Source: an uncultured Eubacteriales bacterium (lineage in GTDB: Bacteria; Bacillota; Clostridia; Oscillospirales; Acutalibacteraceae). Taken from it: a DNA stretch of 33,290 nucleotides. Positions 25,401 to 30,960 of this stretch are shown here, in pieces. The translations under genes and the position numbers were made by a program. The notes beneath the pieces are model-generated. The model ran no database searches, was not told the origin of the DNA, and was given only the letters and a program-made list of their open reading frames with translations. The stretch lies in assembly GCA_900315815.1 (NCBI GenBank), contig ONAS01000013.1, positions 1-33,290 of the forward strand, in the 5' to 3' direction. How positions within the stretch are numbered: the first letter of the stretch is position 1; each line of letters begins with the position of its first letter.

Positions 25401-26671
25401 TCATAGTCCAGTTCAAGGCGGTTGTTTTCATCGAGCTTTTTGCGCTGGTCCTCGGTCAGCATATCGATGTCGGCGAGCTTTTCGGCTGAGGTCATATCGA
25501 GCAGGATCTTGTCCATGCTCTCGAGCATAGCGGTGATGATCGCGTCATCATACCGATCCTGCTCATATTCGGCATAAGCGGTGAAACGGCCGTTCTCACG
25601 CCTGACGGTCAGCTCAAAGCCGCCTTTCGGATCCTTCATCGCAAGGAGCTTTACGGAACATTGCGCGCCGCACAGCGTCATTTCCTGCACGACGTCGCCC
25701 TGATAGCCGAACAGCACCGTCGGATTGAGTCTGAAGTCGGCGGAAAAGTCCGCAAACGAATAGAGATCGTTTTCACGGTTGAGCGTGATATGGCTGTCGA
25801 GCTTTTTCAGAAAAGCGGAAACCGTCTCATCCTCTTTGATCTCCGCCAGAACGGGATAGGTCTTGACGAACATGCCGACGGTATCGGAAAGCCGTTCATC
25901 TCTGCCGTGATGGACGGTAGCGTACAGCACCTGCTCGCTGCCCGTATGCCTGGACAGCAGATAGGAGAACGCGGCGTTGAACACGGTGCTGAGCTTGACG
26001 CCGTTTGCCCTTGCCAGCGCCCTGAGCATATCGGAGTCGACCGAGCTGAAACGGTAGACCAGCTCCTTCATCTCATGAGGACGCAGATTCTGATCCGTAA
26101 AGAAAGCGGTATCGGTATCCACGCCGTCAAAGACGCTCTGATAGTACGCCTTCGCGGCGGTATATGCCGCGCTGTTCAGACGCTCCTGCTCCTCGACGGC
26201 AAAGTCATCCGCGCCGAACGCTTCGCCCCGCGGAGCCTCGCCGGCATATGCGCGGTCGACGTCCGCGAGCAGCACAGCGCAGGAGGTGTAATCAAAGATG
26301 ATATGGTGGATATCAAAGAACAGAAAGCGCTGTGACGCAGTTGTGACAATATAAAAACGGTACAGACGATCATTGTGCAAATCGAACTTTGAGACATAGT
26401 CGTAGGGCTCAAAGCTGTCCGTTTGCACGCGCTCGATCTGTACCGCTTCATCGCGGCGGTATTTATACACATCGCCGTTTTCATCGATAGCGAAGGCTGT
26501 TTTCAGGCAGGGGTGAGCATCAACCGCCGTGCGTACAGCCTCTTCCATTCGGTCGAGGTCGGCGTCCTGCGGCAGCGTTACCAAAAAGGGCAGATTATAC
26601 GCGCAGTCCCCGCGCGTTGTCTGCTCGATATAAATACCGTATTCGGTTTTTGACAGGGGATATCTTTTCAT
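19439..26671 (-). CDS. Two-module non-ribosomal peptide synthetase with terminal thioester reductase
   Basis: A 2410-residue synthetase with order C-A-T-C-A-T-R. C1 is at about 1-415 (HHIIFDY, 122-128). A1 is at 430-905 (YTSGSTGVPKG 573-583, YGPTE 706-710, YRTGD 793-797, K901), and T1 carries pantetheine Ser954. C2 is at 1003-1425 (HHIIFDG, 1126-1132). A2 is at 1435-1923 (YTSGSTGTPKG 1581-1591, YGPTE 1727-1731, K1915), and T2 carries Ser1970. The reductase is at 2046-2410 (TGGTGFLG 2049-2056, YVYTK 2206-2210). Substrate-pocket residues read by eye are D-A-F-F-L-G-G-I-F for A1, resembling aliphatic Val/Ile/Leu codes, and D-F-M-S-Y-L-G-I-S for A2, which I cannot assign. A leading C domain suggests an N-acylated start unit, and the reductase suggests release as an aldehyde (or alcohol). 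The predicted product is an acyl-dipeptide aldehyde, a chemotype known from gut Clostridia as protease inhibitors. No separate phosphopantetheinyl transferase is in the window. Confidence 0.93.
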   Translation of the reverse strand: MKRYPLSKTEYGIYIEQTTRGDCAYNLPFLVTLPQDADLDRMEEAVRTAVDAHPCLKTAFAIDENGDVYKYRRDEAVQIERVQTDSFEPYDYVSKFDLHNDRLYRFYIVTTASQRFLFFDIHHIIFDYTSCAVLLADVDRAYAGEAPRGEAFGADDFAVEEQERLNSAAYTAAKAYYQSVFDGVDTDTAFFTDQNLRPHEMKELVYRFSSVDSDMLRALARANGVKLSTVFNAAFSYLLSRHTGSEQVLYATVHHGRDERLSDTVGMFVKTYPVLAEIKEDETVSAFLKKLDSHITLNRENDLYSFADFSADFRLNPTVLFGYQGDVVQEMTLCGAQCSVKLLAMKDPKGGFELTVRRENGRFTAYAEYEQDRYDDAIITAMLESMDKILLDMTSAEKLADIDMLTEDQRKKLDENNRLELDYELTDMVTLFRRQAEEHPDNIAVVYAGKQYTYGEIDRITENIAAFLKEKGIGRGCVVSVLIPRCEYMPIASLGILKTGAAYQPLDPSYPVERLEFMVKDADAKYLIADKNLVDLLPGYSGPVLFIDEIPSLPDAERVQDGPSPDDLFILLYTSGSTGVPKGVMLEHRNLCAFCAAYRDNNKLDENCRVAAYASYGFDANMFDTYPALTGGAQLHIIPEDIRLDLMAINRYFTENGITHSFMTTQVGRQYADLFPESGDLQCLLTGGEKLVPVEPPKSYRFFNGYGPTECTIFTNHHEVDRLYERIPIGKPLNNLKQYVVDKHLRRLPVGVPGELVTAGHQVARGYLNRPDQTEKAFIKNPFTDEEGYERAYRTGDIVRMLPDGVVDFVGRNDGQVKIRGFRIELSEVEGIIRKFKGIKDATVQAFEEAGGGKYIAAYIVSDDKVDIDALNAFILENKPPYMVPAVTMQIDRIPLNQNQKVNKRALPVPEKKAEDVIPPENATQQKIFDCIAQVIGTQAFGITTDIFYAGLTSIGAIKLNVLLSKEFSVPVAIGDLRKNNTVQALEKFLTGAKKQKSYDILPDYPITRTQNGIFVACVANPATTMYNIPFLFTLSDKVDPQRLKKAADAALLAHPYLHTTLFLNDAGDIRAKRNDSDPVTVRIEQTDSLPGQDELVRPYDLMNGRLCRPVIYLTPQGNYLFLDFHHIIFDGASAAVLLQDIADAYDGAEIEKETFSGFEAALKEEEDRRSDRFPKAKAYYDSIFKGCDSDCLPKPDRSDPVESSGFLTKQTDIPIAPIREWCDRAGTTVNAFFNAVFGYVVSRFNFSDEAVFTTIYNGRSGSETVRSTGMFVKTLPVFCAVDGKASVSDYVRAVGDQLIGSMENDIYSFSEIAAEFDIRPDISIAYQDEMTESVTLGGEACPLTILTLDIAKFPLSIDVYICGGKLRLLAEYRADMFSETLVSGFVDALSTAAVRFTEETLLGGISLLSDEQREAIAEFNKTDHPVELCSVNRLFEKQVESAPDHVAVIADGVQLTYAELNERANRIAHTLLDKGLTSGEIVGMLLPRTVDAIAAEYGIMKAGGAFLPMLPSYPDDRIDYCLTDSGSRFVLTTDTILSQRSDLLSGKAYQALTVTELYKTADAGNPDIDIPADSLAYCIYTSGSTGTPKGVMIEHGNLCNFVNANPLNHETVNFVSYGSVALSVAALSFDFSLMEIHITLCNGMTLCIAGDDEIHNPLLLAQMIEKYHVDVISGTPSFIANVLDAPQAAKALRNIGMYDLGAEAFPPSLYTKLRKASPKAVIVNGYGPTEATISCISKVVESPEHITIGTPAANVRAYIFDKCGNLLPMCAKGELIIGGLGVGRGYVNLPDKTAAAFITVNGERAYRTGDIARIDSTGEIEFFGRLDNQVKLRGLRVELDEIINVMSAYSGIKHSIVIVRGEGEQQYLCAYYTTEGVDIEKDALVTHMKQSLAHYMIPSVFVQLDEIPLTSNGKIDKKALPEPEFTQKKHVGKAPSTALQKKLCDIFAYALGVDSVGADDDFFEMGGTSLLASKVAVKAMAENLPIAFKDVFDYPTAIELERYINRSSSTDTVQAEEESGDASPALSHNVNEFVNEIRSEDIGDVLLTGGTGFLGAHVLRHLIENTDKIIYCQLRGGDMTPDQKLKNILMYYFETPYEELFGNRIFTISGDITDHDGVMKLRELDFGTVINCAACVKHFVQDDSLDRINWHGVENLIDLCAETGRRLVQISTVSVAGTSVNGAFSVDKRIRENELFFGQNLDNKYVYTKFKAEEAVLKAIEERGLHGKIVRVGNLMSRYSDGLFQINSVTNGFMRSLRAYAALGVISVSALDELVEFSPIDCTAAAVVTLAGSNSDFTVFHATNGHRVQMGDVIEAMNACGVKVEVVGEDRFSEAFSSALSDEKLSESVSPLISYQASDMNTIEFFIDYDNTFTTKALYRLGFKWPIINEDYLKNVFDSLSSLAFFDEV

Positions 26672-26674
26672 GGC

Positions 26675-26974
26675 TTATTCCTCGATATTCAGTATTTTAG
26701 TAAAGCCTGTCAGGTTGATGATGTTCCTGACGTTCTTGCTGAGACCCTTGAGCACCAGACCGTCTTTCTTCGCCATCGCCCGGTGTGCCGTTACGATAGC
26801 TCTCATTCCCGCGGACGAGATATACTCGACCTCTGTCATATCAAAGATCACTTTGTCAGCCTCAGGCTCGATCTCGCTGAATTTCGCATCCAGCTCGGGA
26901 GCGGTGAGCGTGTCGATCCTGCCGCTGATGATAAAGGTGCTGACTTTGTTTTCGGTTGTGACTGATAAATTCAT
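26675..26974 (-). CDS. STAS-domain anti-anti-sigma factor (SpoIIAA/RsbV-like)
   Basis: A 99-residue single STAS domain. The core reads IISGRIDTLTAPEL (15-28), then VIFDMTEVEYISSAGMRAI (42-60). S54 aligns with the phosphorylated serine of SpoIIAA (S58) and RsbV (S56). The C-terminal part, LSKNVRNIINLTGFTKIL, is the usual last helix and strand. Such proteins bind an anti-sigma kinase unless phosphorylated, and a PP2C phosphatase reactivates them. It is the first gene of the operon, with AAAGGAG before its ATG, and lies three bases before the NRPS. The matching kinase-like and phosphatase domains are in the two downstream genes. No cognate sigma factor is adjacent. Confidence 0.92.
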   Translation of the reverse strand: MNLSVTTENKVSTFIISGRIDTLTAPELDAKFSEIEPEADKVIFDMTEVEYISSAGMRAIVTAHRAMAKKDGLVLKGLSKNVRNIINLTGFTKILNIEE

Positions 26975-27039
26975 ATGACTTTCTCCTTTGCGGGTGATTT
27001 AGCGTTACTCGTTTTGACGGAGCACAAATATACACATTC

Positions 27040-27068
27040 ATTATACCTTATTATCTTTGTGATGACAA
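27040..27068 (-). promoter_or_regulatory. Near-consensus promoter of the STAS-NRPS-MATE-phosphatase operon
   Basis: On the minus strand TTGTCA (27063-27068), 17-bp spacer and TATAAT (27040-27045), giving a 5' UTR of about 60 bases. This is a housekeeping-type promoter, not an obvious stress-sigma promoter. An overlapping TTGACT lies a little further upstream. Upstream sequence to 27210 contains no other element I can name. Confidence 0.8.
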
Positions 27069-27214
27069 GAAAAAAGTCAATATTCTTGACAGAGATCGAC
27101 GGTTTTTCACTCCTCGCCCCGATTCGGCTCATCTGCTTCCTTGCGCATCGGATCCCGAACGGCACCGACGCGTTATGCGCAGGTATCATGCCACGGAAAA
27201 ACAGGAACAGGCGA

Positions 27215-27253
27215 CAAAAAAAGAACAGCCGACAAGGTGCTCTTGCCGGCTGT
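27215..27253 (-). terminator. Minus-strand terminator of the decayed dockerin gene
   Basis: ACAGCCG/CGGCTGT arms with an inner CAAG/CTTG extension (27225-27253) are followed on the minus strand by TTCTTTTTTT. It shows that the degenerate region at 27288-27500 was once an expressed minus-strand gene. Confidence 0.75.
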
Positions 27254-27287
27254 AAAGTATGTATGATCTGATATCAGGAAATTCTGG

Positions 27288-27500
27288 TCATGCCTTCGTG
27301 TGCGATCTCGACGGTTTCGATCGCGACCTCGGAAGCGATCGCCGGATCAGGGTGCGTCGATGACGGTGATCTCGTTGTCCGCGTCGAAGTCAGCCGCTTT
27401 TTTGATACGGAGGGAACGCCAAAGCCGTTGTCATACAAAAAGGAGGTTTCACACGCCGCCGGTATTGCGTACGCAGACTGTCGTCCTTCATTTTTTTCAT
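27288..27500 (-). pseudogene. Frameshifted dockerin-like remnant
   Basis: On the minus strand one frame reads DFDADNEITVIDA (27353-27391), an exact type I dockerin/EF-hand calcium loop pattern. That frame is stopped immediately on the 3' side (P then stop) and just upstream on the 5' side. A start-like segment in another frame (MKKMKDDSL, ATG at 27500) runs into it at a run of six A, and a third frame continues after it as TLIRR. Two frameshifts, at the A6 run and at a CCC, would therefore be needed. A 92-codon open frame also spans the region but does not contain the motif. I read it as a decayed small dockerin protein; a sequencing error is the alternative. Confidence 0.5.
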
Positions 27501-27568
27501 AGAGATCATTCCCGGAGTCAACAGCAAAAATGGGTCTTTTTGTAAAACGCATAAACAGACGAATATCA

Positions 27569-27606
27569 AAAAGGCAGGAGCTCCAAAGACGGATATCCTG
27601 CCTTTT
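27569..27606 (-). terminator. Terminator after the HdeD/surface operon
   Basis: GGCAGGA and TCCTGCC arms around a 16-base loop. The minus-strand tail TTTTTGATATT follows, while the plus strand has TTTTG. It lies about 105 bases beyond the HdeD stop; the intervening 27607-27710 has no gene I can support. Confidence 0.75.
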
Positions 27607-27710
27607 GCATCAGTGAAGCCGCGGCAAATCGGATGACCGATCGCCGCTGTGCTGTTCCGGCTTTTGCGCCCCTGTCAGAAGATGCGGGGACACATATCAC
27701 TCGGATGGGA

Positions 27711-28217
27711 TCAATTCTTTTTGACGGAACCGAAAATCATGGTAAAGCCGGTTTCGATAAAGTAGAAGCCGATCAGGAAGCCGATGGAAACAGCGACAAC
27801 TGCCGGATGGAAGAAGGAGTAGATGCCGAGGAGGATTCCCAGGATACCGATGATCAGCTGGAAGATCCACCATTTCGTGCCGAGCTGCTTTGTCACCGTC
27901 ACGGAAGTATACACGGATACAAATCCCTGCAATACGAACCATGCCGCGGCCATGTAGATCAGAACGCCGTCCGCAAGCAGCATCAGATTCGGGAAGAACA
28001 GCACAGCAACGCCGAAGATGACGCTGAGGATGCTGAAAACAAAGGGGACACCGAATCTTTTTTCGGCGATGGATCTGATGATTCCGAGAACGCCGTAGAC
28101 CGCAACCAGGATCACGATGAAATATCCCGCGTCAAGAAAGGTGATCAGCGGAGTGCACATACAGGAGATGCCGCAGGCGATCATCAGGATCCCGAAAATA
28201 ATCATTAATACAGTCAT
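27711..28217 (-). CDS. HdeD/DUF308-family small membrane protein
   Basis: A 168-residue, almost wholly hydrophobic protein with about six membrane helices arranged as repeated pairs, the DUF308/HdeD pattern. Recognisable segments are LMIIFGILMIACGI at the N-terminus, IIGILGILLGIYSFFHP in the last third, and FYFIETGFTMI near the end. HdeD is linked to acid resistance in Escherichia coli; the Gram-positive homologues have no established role. It starts seven bases after the upstream sortase-substrate-like gene, so it belongs to the surface operon running from about 30104. Confidence 0.85.
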   Translation of the reverse strand: MTVLMIIFGILMIACGISCMCTPLITFLDAGYFIVILVAVYGVLGIIRSIAEKRFGVPFVFSILSVIFGVAVLFFPNLMLLADGVLIYMAAAWFVLQGFVSVYTSVTVTKQLGTKWWIFQLIIGILGILLGIYSFFHPAVVAVSIGFLIGFYFIETGFTMIFGSVKKN

Positions 28218-28224
28218 AGTTACC

Positions 28225-28560
28225 TCACTTTGATTTGTTTTGATCGCTTCTCAGCCTGAAAATCAGCAGGAGAGCCGCTGCCAGACAAGCCGCCGAGAGG
28301 ATGAGCCACAGAACGGAATAGCCTGTCTGAACGGGCGTTCCGCCCGAAGCGGATCCGGACGAGCTGTCGGTCTGAGAAGTCGGTTCGGTGAAGGGCTGTG
28401 TTTCATCGGTCACACGCTCGGTCGGCTCATGGATACGGGCGATCACCTCGGTGCTGCCGCCGTGTCCGTCCTGCGCCGCAAACGCGATCGGAACCAACAG
28501 TGCGGCAAGGCTCAGGAGCATGAAAAATAAACACAAGCCCTTCAATATGCAATTTTTCAT
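28225..28560 (-). CDS. Small secreted protein with sortase-like C-terminal sorting signal
   Basis: A 111-residue protein. A signal peptide is at 1-28 (LFFMLLSLAALLVPIAFA, cleavage after AFA). A short polar Ser/Thr/Glu-rich stalk follows (about 29-75), then TPVQTG, a hydrophobic helix (SVLWLILSAACLAAALLLIF) and a basic tail RLRSDQNKSK. The motif-helix-basic tail arrangement is that of a cell-wall sorting signal, with PVQTG in place of LPXTG. A plain C-terminal membrane anchor is the alternative. There is no folded domain in between, so it may be a spacer or scaffold protein. The ribosome binding site (AAAGG) is further from the ATG than usual. It sits between the secreted protein and HdeD genes. 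Confidence 0.72.
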   Translation of the reverse strand: MKNCILKGLCLFFMLLSLAALLVPIAFAAQDGHGGSTEVIARIHEPTERVTDETQPFTEPTSQTDSSSGSASGGTPVQTGYSVLWLILSAACLAAALLLIFRLRSDQNKSK

Positions 28561-28584
28561 TAATTCATGGAGCCTTTCAGCGCA

Positions 28585-29196
28585 TTACTGGTCTTCGATA
28601 ATGCTGAAGAAAATCATGTAGCCGCTGTAGTCGCCTACGATCTCGGCAAGATTGTAGCCCATCAGCTGTGTCTGATCAAAGCGCAGGTTACCGTTGAGCT
28701 CTTCGCCCTGGGTGGTAAAGCCGGTGAGGTAATAACCTGCGGCCTGGGTCATGGTGTTTTGGCTGAGGCTGGTTTTATCATCGTCGATTTCCGCGGCAGG
28801 AACGTCGTATACGCTGTAGCTGAACTTCTTGGCGGCGTCAGCTTTATTGGCGATGTAGAATTCCTGATCGCCTTCTACGGTAGCGTACTGATCTTTGACA
28901 TAGACGTTGATCTGCTGTTTATCGGTATCCAGATTGTTGACCTCTTCCAGCTTGACCTTATAGCTGACGTCCCGATTCTCACTTACCTGATGAAGTTCGC
29001 CGAAATCAACGACGTCCGGGATGGAAATGATGTAAGTCACATCACCGGGCTCAGGGGTCGTGCCGCCGATGTGCGCTTTGACTTCTGTTTGTCCGTCGGG
29101 ATTGGATTCGGTCAGCGTGCCTGCCGATACGGAAACAACGGACAGTGCTATCATCAGGACAGCAAGGATAAGGGTGAATAGTTTTTTTGCTTTCAT
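28585..29196 (-). CDS. Secreted beta-rich protein of unknown family
   Basis: A 203-residue exported protein. A longer frame reaches 29358, but ATG 29196 has AAAGGAAT upstream and begins a clear signal peptide (KKLFTLILAVLMIALSVVSV, cleavage after VSA, about 1-26). The mature part has alternating strands such as TYIISIPDVVDFGEL and INVYVKDQY, reminiscent of WxL-type or pilin-like surface domains, but no WxL motif is present. No sorting signal or membrane anchor is seen at its C-terminus. Its position between a membrane-anchored protein and a sortase-substrate-like protein suggests a cell-surface complex. Function unknown. Confidence 0.75.
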   Translation of the reverse strand: MKAKKLFTLILAVLMIALSVVSVSAGTLTESNPDGQTEVKAHIGGTTPEPGDVTYIISIPDVVDFGELHQVSENRDVSYKVKLEEVNNLDTDKQQINVYVKDQYATVEGDQEFYIANKADAAKKFSYSVYDVPAAEIDDDKTSLSQNTMTQAAGYYLTGFTTQGEELNGNLRFDQTQLMGYNLAEIVGDYSGYMIFFSIIEDQ

Positions 29197-29248
29197 GTGG
29201 ATATTCCTTTCTTGTGTTGATATTTTTAAGGCTGTGATTGAGAAAGCC

Positions 29249-29785
29249 CTAATTGACATAAAGCTTAAAGCCGGATTCCGCTGCGTTGAGCGGTGTGTTT
29301 TCTCCGTCGAGCAAAACGCATTGATAGACGACCTTCGCGTCGTATGTTCCTTTTTCAAGCGTCTGATTCAAGGGAACCTCGTCGAGTCCCTGACCGGGCT
29401 TGAGCAGACCCGATTCGTACAGCACCGTACCGTCGGAGAGCACCAAAGAAGCGAAAAAGCCGACCTTATTGTCTTTGGGGTTGCCGATACGGATGACAAG
29501 GCTCTTGTCGCCTGCGTTCATCTCGGCAGAAGAGTAGCCCGGTATCTTGGTGCCGCCGCGCTGCTGACTGTCGGTCGGTTCTTCAACGCCGGGATCCCAG
29601 TCGTCCGATATCACGCCGACGACGCCCTTGTGATCTTCCTTTTTGTCATCCGTTTGACCCTTTTGGAAAGCACCGGAAAGGAACAGGGTGAGCATCACAA
29701 CGGCGGCGAGCAGTAATACCGCTGCCGCGATGATCATGATCGTTTTCTTTGTATTATTCTTATTGTGATCTGTTTTCTTTTTCAT
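29249..29785 (-). CDS. Membrane-anchored extracellular protein of unknown function
   Basis: A 178-residue protein with a basic N-terminus (KKKTDHNKNNTKK), one membrane helix at about 15-37 (IMIIAAAVLLLAAVVMLTLF), an acidic linker, and an outside domain (about 75-178) of strands with GTKIPGYSS, SLVIRIGNP and TYDAKVVYQCVLLDG. I do not recognise the domain. It starts two bases after the stop of a frameshifted upstream reading frame (29788-30098), with GAGGGC as ribosome binding site. It is the first intact gene of the LytTR-linked surface operon. Confidence 0.75.
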   Translation of the reverse strand: MKKKTDHNKNNTKKTIMIIAAAVLLLAAVVMLTLFLSGAFQKGQTDDKKEDHKGVVGVISDDWDPGVEEPTDSQQRGGTKIPGYSSAEMNAGDKSLVIRIGNPKDNKVGFFASLVLSDGTVLYESGLLKPGQGLDEVPLNQTLEKGTYDAKVVYQCVLLDGENTPLNAAESGFKLYVN

Positions 29786-29787
29786 TG

Positions 29788-30098
29788 TCAGCCCTCTTCA
29801 ACGGGAAAAGATTTGATGACGACTGCGAGCTTGCTGTGCTTGCCCGCCGCGCAGGCGGGAGTGTCCGGACCGAAGCTGTCGTCGCGCATACCGCGGTCAT
29901 ATGCCTTGTCAGAAGCCTGTCCGGTCAAAACCGCCGGACGGAGCGACGCCGCTGAGCTTGCCGAAAACGGATCATCCGCCGGCTTGCCGCTGTTCCGATT
30001 GCCGCGGCGGAGGCGATCATACACCGTGCCAAAAGAAGTGAGATACGATACACTTTTTCGGAATGCGTCTTGACGCCATACCCTATCCTTTTCGACAT
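29788..30098 (-). pseudogene. Probable frameshifted secreted-protein gene heading the surface operon
   Basis: Minus-strand frame 1 starts at ATG 30098 and gives a basic N-terminus, then VYRISLLLARCMIASAAA and IGTAAS, like a signal peptide with a cleavage site. Soon after it becomes arginine-rich and stops near 29924. A second frame, open over the same stretch, continues as ADDPFSASSAASL and ends KLAVVIKSFPVEEG with the stop two bases before the next gene. Codon choice looks native in the first part of frame 1 and the second part of frame 2. One indel near 29975-29985 would join them into a secreted protein of about 100 residues. Alternatives are a noncoding leader or a sequencing error. The ribosome binding site at 30098 is weak and close to the predicted transcript start. 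Confidence 0.4.
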
Positions 30099-30110
30099 TA
30101 CTTCACAATA

Positions 30111-30139
30111 AATATAAATAAAAAATCCTCAAATCGCAA
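30111..30139 (-). promoter_or_regulatory. Promoter of the surface operon
   Basis: On the minus strand TTGCGA (30134-30139), 17-bp spacer and TATATT (30111-30116). The LytTR-type direct repeats end seven bases upstream of the -35 box, the usual place for an activator that touches RNA polymerase. Confidence 0.55.
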
Positions 30140-30145
30140 TAGTTT

Positions 30146-30178
30146 AGGGACGAACGGTTGATTTCAGGGACAAACGGT
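30146..30178. promoter_or_regulatory. Tandem direct repeats, candidate LytTR operator
   Basis: Two copies of AGGGAC-N-AACGGT (30146-30158 and 30166-30178) are spaced 20 bp start to start, i.e. about two helical turns. On the minus strand they read ACCGTTYGTCCCT. LytTR regulators such as AgrA and ComE bind paired direct repeats at this spacing. They lie between the surface operon promoter and the response regulator gene, so autoregulation is also possible; a weak TACTAT -10 at 30203-30208 precedes the regulator. Confidence 0.65.
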
Positions 30179-30234
30179 AGTAGAATGGAATCGGATTCCC
30201 GATACTATGAAATTATCAGAAACGGAGAAATCTT

Positions 30235-30957
30235 ATGAAGATCGCTATCGTAGATGATCACCGATCCGAGCAGGATAAACTGTATCAATCCATAGAAAGA
30301 TGGGCAAAGCAAAAGAACGGCGACGTGTCCGTGAGGACCTTTGACAGCGGCGAGCTGTTCTCGCGGCATCTCGGCTCGGAACGATACGACGTCGTCTTTA
30401 TGGATATTATGATGGACGGCAGGAGCGGCATCGAGACCGCCCGGATGCTGCGCGGCGTCAGCATTGAGACCCTGCTGGTATTTATCACCACCAGTCCCGA
30501 ATTCATGCCGCAGGCGTTCCCGTGTCACGCGTTCGACTATGTGATCAAGCCGTATACCGACGAAAGGCTGTTCTATGTGCTGGACGAAGCGCTGCGTGCG
30601 CTGAACAAGAGCGGCGAGTATATCGAGGTGACCTCCGACAGACAGCATATCAAGCTGTCGCTCGGCGATATCCTGTACGGGCTTTCGTATTCGAACTACT
30701 GCGAGATACACACAAAATCGACCGTGCTGAAGATCCGCATCTCCTTTACCGAGCTGTCCGCGATGCTTGCGCCTTATCCGTCCTTTGCGGTCGTGGGCAG
30801 GGGCGCGATCGTCAACTTTGAGAACATCTCGCATATCAGCAATCTGGCATGTATGATGGTCAACGGAGACAGGGTGCCTGTCAGCAGAAGAAGGATCAAA
30901 GAGACCGAGCAGGCATTCTATGACTGGCAATTCAAAAAAATGCTTTCTAAGGGTTAG
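30235..30957 (+). CDS. LytTR-family response regulator (AgrA/VirR type)
   Basis: A 240-residue protein. The receiver domain (1 to about 120) has the acidic pair DD (7-8), the phospho-acceptor D57 in VVFMDIMMDG and the conserved K in DYVIKPY. The LytTR DNA-binding domain (about 130-235) has IEVTSDRQHIKLSLGDI, YSNYCEIHT and the late GRGAIVNFENISHI segment. It should be phosphorylated by the sensor kinase encoded three bases downstream, and then bind paired direct repeats; such repeats are present at 30146-30178. The start has GGAGAAA upstream. The most likely targets are its own promoter and the divergent surface operon. Confidence 0.92.
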   Translation: MKIAIVDDHRSEQDKLYQSIERWAKQKNGDVSVRTFDSGELFSRHLGSERYDVVFMDIMMDGRSGIETARMLRGVSIETLLVFITTSPEFMPQAFPCHAFDYVIKPYTDERLFYVLDEALRALNKSGEYIEVTSDRQHIKLSLGDILYGLSYSNYCEIHTKSTVLKIRISFTELSAMLAPYPSFAVVGRGAIVNFENISHISNLACMMVNGDRVPVSRRRIKETEQAFYDWQFKKMLSKG

Positions 30958-30960
30958 TCT

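Noticed and set aside
27274-27552. Minus-strand 92-codon open frame as an intact gene
   Set aside because: The only recognisable motif (dockerin loop) is in another frame; no ribosome binding site is evident, so it is treated as part of a decayed gene.
27633-28208. 191-codon plus-strand open frame
   Set aside because: Antisense to the HdeD-like gene; acidic low-complexity shadow with no start signal.
29060-29716. 218-codon plus-strand open frame
   Set aside because: Antisense to two exported-protein genes that have signal or anchor segments and ribosome binding sites on the minus strand.
30187-30199. Palindrome GGAAT-CGG-ATTCC as the regulator binding site
   Set aside because: LytTR proteins bind direct repeats, which are present just upstream; the palindrome overlaps the start region of the weak promoter and may be chance.
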